Shown here in pieces: positions 1-5,626 of a DNA stretch of 19,682 nucleotides (position 1 is the first letter of the stretch; every line of letters starts with the position of its first letter). The translations under genes were made by a program, and so were the position numbers. The notes under the pieces are model-generated. The model was not told where the DNA came from. It did not search any database and saw only the letters and a list, made by a program, of their open reading frames with translations. Origin of the DNA: Bacteroidales bacterium (lineage in GTDB: Bacteria; Bacteroidota; Bacteroidia; Bacteroidales; UBA7960); assembly GCA_007123065.1 (NCBI GenBank), contig SKSI01000188.1, positions 1 to 19,682 of the forward strand, written 5' to 3'.

Positions 1-2
1 CG

Positions 3-30
3 GTAGGGGCGAAAAATTTTTCGCCCCTAC
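3..30. repeat. Perfect 28-bp palindrome with GTAG foot
   Basis: Positions 3-16 are the exact reverse complement of 17-30. The arm begins GTAGGGGCG and ends in five A's, followed by five T's and the mirrored arm ending CCCCTAC. It could form a 14-bp cruciform or hairpin with no loop. The GTAG at the foot is shared with the hairpins at 1306-1329 and 1731-1755, which suggests a REP-like family. A terminator role is less likely because no U-tract follows either arm. Confidence 0.75.
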
Positions 31-38
31 AAATAAAT

Positions 39-76
39 GATTAAACAAATCATCCAATGAACAAATCAACGATTCA
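39..76 (+). repeat. 38-bp direct repeat, copy A
   Basis: This stretch is identical base for base to 1827-1864. It starts GATTAAACAAATC and ends CAACGATTCA. It lies 8 bp after the palindrome at 3-30. The second copy lies 23 bp after the hairpin at 1778-1803, so both copies follow a hairpin. The two copies flank yitT and the hairpin cluster. Confidence 0.85.
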
Positions 77-94
77 ACGAATAAACGATTAAAC

Positions 95-184
95 CAATCT
101 CAACCTCAACCTCAACCTCAATCTCAATCTTAATCTTAATCTCAACCTCAACCTCAACCTCAACCTCAATCTTAATCTTAATCT
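95..184 (+). repeat. Hexamer tandem array, 15 units of YAAYCT
   Basis: There are fifteen consecutive 6-bp units with no register break. Only CAACCT, CAATCT and TAATCT are used. Their order is CAATCT, CAACCT x3, CAATCT x2, TAATCT x2, CAACCT x4, CAATCT, TAATCT x2, so a larger block (CAACCT run, then CAATCT, then TAATCT x2) is itself repeated. The array ends about 21 bp before the putative -7 box of yitT, so its 3' edge overlaps where a -33 element would lie. Confidence 0.9.
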
Positions 185-205
185 CCCGGTTATCATTGAA
201 AACAC

Positions 206-213
206 TAATTTTG
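206..213 (+). promoter_or_regulatory. Putative -7 box (TAATTTTG) for the YitT gene
   Basis: TAATTTTG matches the Bacteroidota TAnnTTTG -7 consensus and ends 26 bp before the ATG at 240. No TTG is seen at the ideal distance upstream; that position is taken by the end of the hexamer array. This is a consensus match only. Confidence 0.4.
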
Positions 214-239
214 ATCTTTAATATTCAATCATTCAAATC

Positions 240-1112
240 ATGGCAAAAAGAATAAATAAACATCCTTTTTGGATTGGCTTGCAAAGCTACAGTATCATTA
301 CATTTGCGCTGTTTGTAAATGCCCTGGCCTGGACTGCATTCTTGCTTCCTTCAGAAATTGTTGGAGGAGGTGTAACAGGTGCATCAGCATTGTTGTATTA
401 TGCTACAGGAATTCCGGTAGCGATCACTTTTTTTCTTGTAAACCTGGTTTTGATAATGTTTGGCGTTAGATCATTAGGGTTTGGGTTTGGCATTAAAACC
501 ATATACAGCGCCGGAGTCCTTTCCCTTTTCTTTGCTATACTGCAACCTCTCATTACTGAACCAATTGTTGATGACAGGTTTATGTCTGCCATTATTGGAG
601 GTATTATGGGCGGTGCATCTGTTGGACTTGTCTTTACACAAGGAGGCAGCACCGGCGGCACCGATATCATCGCTATGATCATTAATAAATACAGAAATAT
701 CAGTCACGGACGAATCATTCTCTACTTTGATCTGGTAATCATATCTTCATCATACTTTCTCTTTCAATCGCTTGAAGTGATGGTTTATGGTTATGTAACC
801 ATGGCTGTTGCTTCTTACTCAATAGATATGCTGCTGATGGGTCACAGACGTAGCGTGCAATTGTTTATCTTCTCACCCAAATATGAAGAAATTGCCGAAC
901 ATATAGCTAACGATATTGGCAGGGGTGTTACACTGTTAAACGGTCAGGGATGGTATAGTAAGGAAAAAAGTGCCGTGTTGATGGTCGTTGTGCGACGACA
1001 TGAAACCTCTGTCGTGTTCAGAAGTATTAAGGAAATTGACCCGGAAGCCTTCATTTCCGTCGCTAATGTGATGGGTGTTTATGGCAAAGGTTTTGATCCG
1101 ATTAAATACTAA
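240..1112 (+). CDS. YitT family membrane protein (DUF161 + DUF2179)
   Basis: A 290-residue integral membrane protein of the YitT family. Residues about 15-200 are strongly hydrophobic, with several predicted helices and glycine-rich turns (GGGVTG near 42-47, GGSTGGTDI near 135-143) typical of the DUF161 region. Residues about 205-285 form a soluble C-terminal DUF2179 domain ending in GVYGKGFDPIKY. Length and domain order match full-length family members. Family function is poorly defined: it is often annotated as a putative transporter, and no substrate can be read from the sequence. The ATG follows an AT-rich leader with a possible -7 box and no Shine-Dalgarno, as is usual in Bacteroidota. 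The gene is isolated, with repeat DNA on both sides. Family assignment is firm; biochemical role is unknown. Confidence 0.9.
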   Translation: MAKRINKHPFWIGLQSYSIITFALFVNALAWTAFLLPSEIVGGGVTGASALLYYATGIPVAITFFLVNLVLIMFGVRSLGFGFGIKTIYSAGVLSLFFAILQPLITEPIVDDRFMSAIIGGIMGGASVGLVFTQGGSTGGTDIIAMIINKYRNISHGRIILYFDLVIISSSYFLFQSLEVMVYGYVTMAVASYSIDMLLMGHRRSVQLFIFSPKYEEIAEHIANDIGRGVTLLNGQGWYSKEKSAVLMVVVRRHETSVVFRSIKEIDPEAFISVANVMGVYGKGFDPIKY

Positions 1113-1305
1113 AGTTGAGGCCAGGATTAAGAAGAAGTTTTATTGGTTGAATTGATGATTGGTATATTCGTCTAGGGTTGAGGGTTTATTGTTTAGATGG
1201 CTTCGCGTCATTATGCCGCGCTGTCATTTTGACCCGTCCTGAATTTTGTTTACACTTTTCGGGGTTAATAACTATGTTTTTAGTTAGCTTCTTACTTTAC
1301 ATTTT

Positions 1306-1329
1306 GGACAGCTCAAGCGCTGTCCCTAC
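1306..1329 (-). repeat. GTAG-footed hairpin (REP-like)
   Basis: On the + strand GGACAGC (1306-1312), loop TCAAGC, and GCTGTCC (1319-1325) form a perfect 7-bp stem followed by CTAC. Read on the minus strand this is GTAG directly followed by the hairpin, the arrangement of REP elements linked to Y1 tyrosine transposases. The loop TCAAGC recurs in the two hairpins at 1880-1916. Confidence 0.6.
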
Positions 1330-1354
1330 GACTTATCACGGGTGAAAAACATGC

Positions 1355-1378
1355 AGGCCGGCCAAGTCCGGCCTATAC
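1355..1378 (-). repeat. GTAT-footed hairpin (REP-like)
   Basis: AGGCCGG (1355-1361), loop CCAAGT, and CCGGCCT (1368-1374) form a perfect 7-bp stem followed by ATAC, giving GTAT plus hairpin on the minus strand. The loop differs from TCAAGC of the previous element at only its first and last positions, while the stem sequence is unrelated. Confidence 0.55.
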
Positions 1379-1384
1379 AATCTA

Positions 1385-1471
1385 CACATCTGCTAATCTG
1401 CACATCTGCTAATTTGCACATCTGCTAATCTGCACATCTGCTAATCTGCACATCTGCTAATCTGCACATCT
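1385..1471 (+). repeat. 16-bp tandem array (paired octamers), 5.4 copies
   Basis: The unit CACATCTGCTAATCTG repeats five times from 1385 to 1464, with one C-to-T change in copy two, and then a 7-bp partial copy follows. Each unit is two related octamers, GCACATCT and GCTAATCT. The array runs directly into the heptamer array starting at 1470. Units abut without spacers, so this is not a CRISPR array. Confidence 0.9.
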
Positions 1472-1539
1472 TCGAGCTTCGAGCTTTTATTACTTTTCAC
1501 TTTTCACCCAGCTCCCAGCTCTCGGCTCCCAGCTCCCAG
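1470..1539 (-). repeat. Heptamer-register composite array, 10 units
   Basis: Read on the minus strand from 1539 down, ten 7-bp words follow without a register break: CTGGGAG x2, CCGAGAG, CTGGGAG, CTGGGTG, AAAAGTG, AAAAGTA, ATAAAAG, and CTCGAAG x2. The same word order (CTGGGAG, CTGGGTG, AAAAGTG, an A-rich word, CTCGAAG) occurs on the plus strand at 18123-18192. The two loci are therefore inverted copies of one composite repeat. Confidence 0.85.
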
Positions 1540-1730
1540 TTCTGTGCTCGCGGCCTTCTTGCCAATGCCCCTGCTATTGAAGATGCCTTGATTTTGAACG
1601 CAGATCCATCGTAGGCGGAAACAGATTCAGAAATATTTCGATGCACCGCCCAGTTGGCGCGCATTTGAAATACGTGCTAACCGTGCAGGAAAGCAGAGTC
1701 ATACTTGGGACTGAGACACCTCTGGGGCTG

Positions 1731-1755
1731 AGACGCGCCGGGGGCGCGTCTCTAC
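1731..1755 (-). repeat. GTAG-footed hairpin (REP-like)
   Basis: AGACGCGCC (1731-1739), loop GGG, and GGCGCGTCT (1743-1751) form a perfect 9-bp stem followed by CTAC. The minus strand therefore reads GTAG then hairpin. Five of the nine stem bases (CGCGCC core) are shared with the next element, so these two may be diverged sisters. Confidence 0.6.
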
Positions 1756-1777
1756 AGGCCGAACTGGTAGAAAGCAC

Positions 1778-1803
1778 AAACGCGCCACAGGGCGCGTTTA
1801 TAC
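1778..1803 (-). repeat. GTAT-footed hairpin (REP-like)
   Basis: AAACGCGCC (1778-1786), loop ACAG, and GGCGCGTTT (1791-1799) form a perfect 9-bp stem followed by ATAC, giving GTAT plus hairpin on the minus strand. It lies 23 bp before copy B of the 38-bp direct repeat. Confidence 0.55.
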
Positions 1804-1826
1804 TGCTAACAATTAATCCAATCAAC

Positions 1827-1864
1827 GATTAAACAAATCATCCAATGAACAAATCAACGATTCA
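1827..1864 (+). repeat. 38-bp direct repeat, copy B
   Basis: Exact match over all 38 bases to 39-76, in the same orientation and 1788 bp downstream. The bases just outside diverge. Recombination between the copies would remove yitT together with the hairpin cluster. Shorter relatives of its end (CAACGATTCA) are also found in the last 100 bp of the window. Confidence 0.85.
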
Positions 1865-1879
1865 GCATATTTAGGTTTG

Positions 1880-1916
1880 ACAGCTCAAGCGCTGTGTGTG
1901 ACAGGTCAAGCCCTGT
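1880..1916. repeat. Two adjacent hairpins with identical TCAAGC loops
   Basis: ACAGC-TCAAGC-GCTGT (1880-1895) and ACAGG-TCAAGC-CCTGT (1901-1916) are perfect 5-bp stems around the same 6-base loop. The second differs from the first by one compensated base pair (C-G in one stem, G-C in the other). The loop also matches the hairpin at 1306-1329, but neither copy carries the CTAC foot. Confidence 0.65.
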
Positions 1917-2184
1917 GCCTGCTGGTGGAGTAATCCCAACCTCCAACGTCCGTTTACCTTTTACGCCATAAATCAAAAAAATATTTAACAAATATTAAAT
2001 AGCCCAATGGGGTAATTATGCATTTTATTGCGTATTTTTGTTCTGCAAACAGACATATATACGTCACAAATCGGTGTAAAAGATAAATAAATATTGTTAA
2101 AAAAATAAAAAATATTTGGATCAAGGTTTTTTTTGTTTAAATTTGTTATAGTTTTATTAAACAACCATAAAAACCCATTGACTC

Positions 2185-2688
2185 ATGACAGCACTGGAAT
2201 TTAATTATAAGCTTATGGGATTGCAAAACAACCTGAAGTATTTTGCATATACCCTTACATCAAACTATGAAGATGCCCAGGACCTGGTGCAGGAAACATT
2301 TCTGAAGGCACTTACCAACAGAGACAAGTTTGCAGACAACACAAACCTGAAGGCGTGGACATTCACCATTATGAAAAATACATTCATTAATAATTACAGG
2401 CAAAATGTGCGAAACAACACCATTGTTGATAAAACCGATGACCTGTACTTCCTGAATCTGACTAAGGAAAGCAGTCTTGGATTACCTGATTCTGACTACT
2501 CGGTCAAAGAGATACAGAAAGTGATCTCCGGAATTACACCCGAACAGAGAAAGCCTTTTGAAATGTACAACCAGGGATTCAAATACAAAGAGATCGCAGA
2601 TAGACTAAATTTGTCTATCGGTACAGTTAAGAGCAGGATTTTCTTTACCCGTAAAAAATTAATGGAAGCCCTTAAGGAACAACAATAA
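2185..2688 (+). CDS. ECF-type RNA polymerase sigma factor (sigma-70 family)
   Basis: A 167-residue sigma factor with only regions 2 and 4, the ECF layout. Region 2 includes NYEDAQDLVQETFLKAL (about residues 27-43), followed by the LKAWTFTIMKNTFINNYR segment (about 55-72) that contacts the -10 element and core polymerase. Region 4 (about 116-160) carries the helix-turn-helix FKYKEIADRLNLSIGTVKSR, which reads the -35 type element. Length is usual for ECF factors. No anti-sigma factor gene lies next to it, so control is not evident from context. The ATG at 2185 follows an unusually AT-rich leader of about 200 bp. A strong stem-loop terminator follows the stop codon. The family is clear; the regulon is not deducible. 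Confidence 0.92.
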   Translation: MTALEFNYKLMGLQNNLKYFAYTLTSNYEDAQDLVQETFLKALTNRDKFADNTNLKAWTFTIMKNTFINNYRQNVRNNTIVDKTDDLYFLNLTKESSLGLPDSDYSVKEIQKVISGITPEQRKPFEMYNQGFKYKEIADRLNLSIGTVKSRIFFTRKKLMEALKEQQ

Positions 2689-2733
2689 ACCTGTCGTAAA
2701 GCAAATCAACACTATTATATATTTCCCTTTTTT

Positions 2734-2768
2734 GACGCAGCATCCGCTCGGATCGCTGCGTCTCTTTT
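2734..2768 (+). terminator. Rho-independent terminator after the sigma factor gene
   Basis: GACGCAGC (2734-2741) pairs with GCTGCGTC (2755-2762), and the stem extends inward with ATCC/GGAT around a GCTC loop and one unpaired C. A short T-rich run (TCTTTT) follows. It lies 46 bp after the sigma factor stop and before the aspartate kinase promoter, so the two genes appear to be separate transcription units. Confidence 0.75.
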
Positions 2769-2811
2769 GTGTGCCCTTCCTTCATAAATGCATCACTCTT
2801 CGATGGTTTTT

Positions 2812-2840
2812 TTTGAATGAAAAAATTTGATGTACTTTTG
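2812..2840 (+). promoter_or_regulatory. Putative Bacteroidota promoter of aspartate kinase
   Basis: TTTG at 2812-2815 and TACTTTTG at 2833-2840 match the -33 TTTG and -7 TAnnTTTG boxes with a 17-bp spacer, slightly short of the usual 19 or so. The -7 box ends 27 bp before the ATG at 2868. An in-frame ATG at 2817 lies between the two boxes and would therefore be upstream of the transcript start. Confidence 0.55.
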
Positions 2841-2867
2841 CATCAAATATCCTGCAAAACTTTTATT

Positions 2868-4160
2868 ATGCATGTATTCAAGTTCGGTGGTGCTTCTGTT
2901 AAAGATGCTGCTTCGGTTAAAAATGTTGCCCGAATTATCAGGGAGCATCACGGGAACACGCCTCTGGTACTGGTTGTTTCAGCAATGGGAAAAACAACGA
3001 ATGCACTGGAGCAGCTTTGCAGCCATTTTATGGAAGGACGGCGCGATGAAATGCTCCAATTGTTTGAGCGGGTCAAATCAACGCATATAGAAATTGCAAA
3101 AAGCTTGTTTGAAGAACAGACAGATCCCATTTACAATGTTCTTGAGCAGTCATTTTATCAACTCTACTATTACATCAGCGAGTCTCCGGGTCAGAATTAC
3201 AATTACGAATACGATCGGATCGTATCTACCGGCGAGATCGTTTCAACCCAAATCGTGAGTGCTTACCTGCAGAAAAGCGGACTTGTAAACCGGCTTTTTC
3301 CTGCCCGGAAACTGGTCATCACCGATGCGCATTTTCGTGATGCCCGGGTTGACTGGATCCTCTCCGCACGTGCCATACAGGAGCAACTGATTCCTTACTT
3401 GCAGCAAAAGCAAGATACTGAGCACCCACCTCTGGTGATTACCCAGGGCTTTCTCGGTGGCACACCGCAAGGTTTCACAACAACGCTGGGAAGAGAGGGG
3501 TCTGACTTTACAGCAGCCATTATCGCTTATGTTCTTCAGGCAAGGGAGGTTGTTATCTGGAAGGATGTTCCCGGACTGCTGAATGCAGATCCAAAAATAT
3601 TTGACAATACATTGTTGCTCGAGAATATTTCATATCAGGAAGCAATCGAGCTTGCCTATTATGGGGCTACCGTTATTCATCCCAAAACACTAAAACCGCT
3701 GCTCAGCAAAAACATTCCGCTGAAGGTCAAATCGTTTTTCAGTCCGGACAAGCCGGGATCGTTGATCAATGATATTGGGGCGATGGATAAGCATATGCCC
3801 TCTTATATTTTTAAGTTTAAACAGGTGCTGGCTTCCATATTTCCGAAAGATTTCAGTTTTATTGCAGAACAAAACATGGCGCGCATTTTCGCGGACTTTG
3901 CGAAACACAATGTAAAGATCAACCTGATGCAAAATTCTGCACTCAGCTTTTCAGTTTGTTTTGACATGGACCGGGTCAAAACGCCTGCGCTGCTGCGCGA
4001 CCTGAAAAAAAACTTCAACGTCAAGCATAATACTGACATGGAACTGATCACAGTAAGGCATTATGAACAAGCAGGTATTGAAGACCTGCTAAAGGGCCGG
4101 GAAGTGGTTTTGGAACAAAAAAGTCGCACCACCCTGCAGATGGTTGTCAGATCGGAATAA
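2868..4160 (+). CDS. lysC: Aspartate kinase (aspartokinase)
   Basis: Catalyses ATP-dependent phosphorylation of L-aspartate, the first step towards lysine/diaminopimelate, threonine and methionine. It has 430 residues from the chosen start. The kinase domain shows KFGGAS at the N-terminus (residues 5-10), STGE (120-123), TTLGREGSD (205-213), WKDVPGLLNADPK (231-243) and GATVIHPKT (266-274), all hallmark amino-acid kinase motifs. Residues about 315-430 form the ACT-type regulatory region. No homoserine dehydrogenase domain is attached, so the enzyme is monofunctional. An in-frame ATG at 2817 would add 17 residues, but they lie over the promoter boxes and precede the conserved N-terminal strand, so 2868 is preferred. 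The symbol lysC is by analogy; which end-product inhibits it cannot be read. It converges on the next gene with a 32-bp gap. Confidence 0.93.
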   Translation: MHVFKFGGASVKDAASVKNVARIIREHHGNTPLVLVVSAMGKTTNALEQLCSHFMEGRRDEMLQLFERVKSTHIEIAKSLFEEQTDPIYNVLEQSFYQLYYYISESPGQNYNYEYDRIVSTGEIVSTQIVSAYLQKSGLVNRLFPARKLVITDAHFRDARVDWILSARAIQEQLIPYLQQKQDTEHPPLVITQGFLGGTPQGFTTTLGREGSDFTAAIIAYVLQAREVVIWKDVPGLLNADPKIFDNTLLLENISYQEAIELAYYGATVIHPKTLKPLLSKNIPLKVKSFFSPDKPGSLINDIGAMDKHMPSYIFKFKQVLASIFPKDFSFIAEQNMARIFADFAKHNVKINLMQNSALSFSVCFDMDRVKTPALLRDLKKNFNVKHNTDMELITVRHYEQAGIEDLLKGREVVLEQKSRTTLQMVVRSE

Positions 4161-4192
4161 AGATTCAACCTCCTTACGCCACTGCTGTCCGA

Positions 4193-5518
4193 TCACTGCC
4201 CCAGGCGATCTTCAAAAGCCTCCAAAAAATTGCGGTCGACATTCCGGCATCCGTCACCCACCTTATCTGCCGTAAACTCATTATAATAATTGGGATTCAG
4301 TTGCGCATCTCCTGAGTAACGAACGGGAATCTGCAATCTTTGGCCGGCAATCAGGCTACCTTGACTTCCGAAACGTCCGGTGTTGGGCGGGTGATTGATA
4401 ACAAACCAGGAGCAAACCATAAACTGAGAATATACCCTTCCCCAGGTATCACCGCTCCTGACCGTATAGGTTATGTCATCCGGAAGGGCAGCCGGCAAAT
4501 CTGCATCGGCGACCTCTTCAGCAACTTCTTCAGGTATGTTGATGGTTTCATCCGGTCCCGCTTCGGGTTGCGGAACTTCAATGCTTACAGGTGGATGCGG
4601 ATCATAGATAAAAAGATCATATACAAAATAGGTTATGGCAAGAAAGCCCAATATCCATAATATCAGACCCAACATACTTACGGGCATTTTCTTCTGAGCT
4701 GTTTTCGTTTTCTTTCCTGCCATATCATCTTTTTTTTCAGGTTGCACGGAAGTTTGCATCTTTGCATCCGCGGAAATGATCCGTTCTTTATTGCTTATCG
4801 CGTGAAACCGCAATATGATCAGTGCACCCGATTGCTGTGCCCGATCGTGGTCAGCATGGCGCAAAATCCTGTTAACCTTGGTCTGCAGAGGCATCGAATC
4901 CTTCAGTATCCTTTTTGTCTCTTTTGTATGGATGCATTTGCCAACGGTACCTGATACGAGAATTAGTTTATCGCCATTTACCGGTTTTAGCGGTGCATCA
5001 CAATTGGATGCGGGCTCAATGATCGTCTGTTGTCCTAGCAAAACCTGTTTCTGCGCTTCTTCACTGTTGCCGGCAGTGCTACCGGAGTTTCTCTGATCCA
5101 TCCACGACAACCAGTGCATCCGTTTGCCGGTAAAAAGATACAAGCCCACATCACCAACCCATGAATAATGGATTTGGTCATCTCCATATAAAACACAAAG
5201 GCAACTCAGGCCTTTTCCGGGCTTTGGCGCATCTTTGTTGTAATGTTGATAAATATAACCGCTGGTATAGATCAGTGCATTTGTAGTGATTTCCTCCCTG
5301 ATCTCTTCGGCGTCGTGGTTCATATAATAACGAATGCGTTCCAGGGCGATCTCACAAAGCTCTGAACTGCCATCTTCCGCGTGATGATCTGCAACAAGCA
5401 CGAAAGCGTGACCCAGGGGAGTTTCAAAAACATCCTGATAATGGACACCCGCGATACCTGCCTTACCCGGGTCAGCAAGTGCAGCATACTCAAACTTATT
5501 GAACTTTTTGGTGGTCAT
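4193..5518 (-). CDS. Degenerate PP2C-like domain, membrane segment and LysM-like domain
   Basis: A 441-residue protein with three parts. Residues about 1-240 follow the PP2C phosphatase fold pattern: VLVADHHAEDGSSE in place of the VADGMGG loop, YSWVGDVGLYLF in place of VGDSRxYL, and NGDKLILVSGTV in place of GDxLLLCSDG. Residues about 281-304 form one transmembrane helix after a Lys-rich stretch. After an acidic linker (about 310-345), residues about 349-399 resemble LysM (YTVRSGDTWGRVY through IAGQRLQIPV). The late metal-binding Asp of SDG is replaced (SGT), and the terminal DN motif appears as SG, so catalysis is doubtful. Inferred topology is a cytoplasmic pseudophosphatase and a periplasmic peptidoglycan-binding domain. 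Start 5518 is chosen because the ATG at 5539 lies almost against the putative -7 box. Function is unknown. Confidence 0.75.
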   Translation of the reverse strand: MTTKKFNKFEYAALADPGKAGIAGVHYQDVFETPLGHAFVLVADHHAEDGSSELCEIALERIRYYMNHDAEEIREEITTNALIYTSGYIYQHYNKDAPKPGKGLSCLCVLYGDDQIHYSWVGDVGLYLFTGKRMHWLSWMDQRNSGSTAGNSEEAQKQVLLGQQTIIEPASNCDAPLKPVNGDKLILVSGTVGKCIHTKETKRILKDSMPLQTKVNRILRHADHDRAQQSGALIILRFHAISNKERIISADAKMQTSVQPEKKDDMAGKKTKTAQKKMPVSMLGLILWILGFLAITYFVYDLFIYDPHPPVSIEVPQPEAGPDETINIPEEVAEEVADADLPAALPDDITYTVRSGDTWGRVYSQFMVCSWFVINHPPNTGRFGSQGSLIAGQRLQIPVRYSGDAQLNPNYYNEFTADKVGDGCRNVDRNFLEAFEDRLGQ

Positions 5519-5541
5519 ATACACAAAATTTCGTTCCACAA

Positions 5542-5549
5542 CAAATATA
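5542..5549 (-). promoter_or_regulatory. Putative -7 box (TATATTTG) for the PP2C/LysM gene
   Basis: On the minus strand TATATTTG matches TAnnTTTG and ends 23 bp before the ATG at 5518. The upstream -33 position is T-rich (TTTT) rather than a clean TTG. An upstream in-frame ATG at 5539 would begin 3 bp after this box, so it is probably not transcribed. Confidence 0.45.
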
Positions 5550-5626
5550 CACGAACTTTTTCTATTTAAAATGATACACAGACCAGGAAATAGTAATGCT
5601 GTCTGTATGCGGGTACCTGGGCATCA

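Larger units (their letters stand above)
1113..2184. other. Repeat-rich intergenic region without a credible gene
   Basis: No open frame here looks like a protein. The longest frames, about 60-80 codons at 1574-1832 on either strand, run through hairpin repeats and have no recognisable domain. From left to right the region holds a mixed-composition stretch (1113-1300), four GTAG/GTAT-footed hairpins, an octamer array, a heptamer array, the second 38-bp direct repeat, two TCAAGC-loop hairpins, and an AT-rich leader to the sigma factor gene (about 1965-2184). In that leader TATTTTTG at 2033-2040 matches the -7 consensus, but no -33 element accompanies it. Confidence 0.8.

Noticed and set aside
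1231..1300. Possible insertion-sequence end (TTTTGTTTACACTTTT region)
   Set aside because: No inverted partner, target duplication or transposase remnant was found within the window.
1385..1471. Possible CRISPR array
   Set aside because: Units of 16 bp abut with no variable spacers and no cas gene is present, so this is a simple tandem repeat.
1574..1832. Open frames of about 60-80 codons on both strands
   Set aside because: They run through the hairpin repeats at 1731-1803, have no recognisable domain, and the two strands overlap each other. Most likely chance.
4161..4192. Terminator between aspartate kinase and the convergent PP2C/LysM gene
   Set aside because: The 32-bp gap has no stem-loop followed by a T-tract on either strand.
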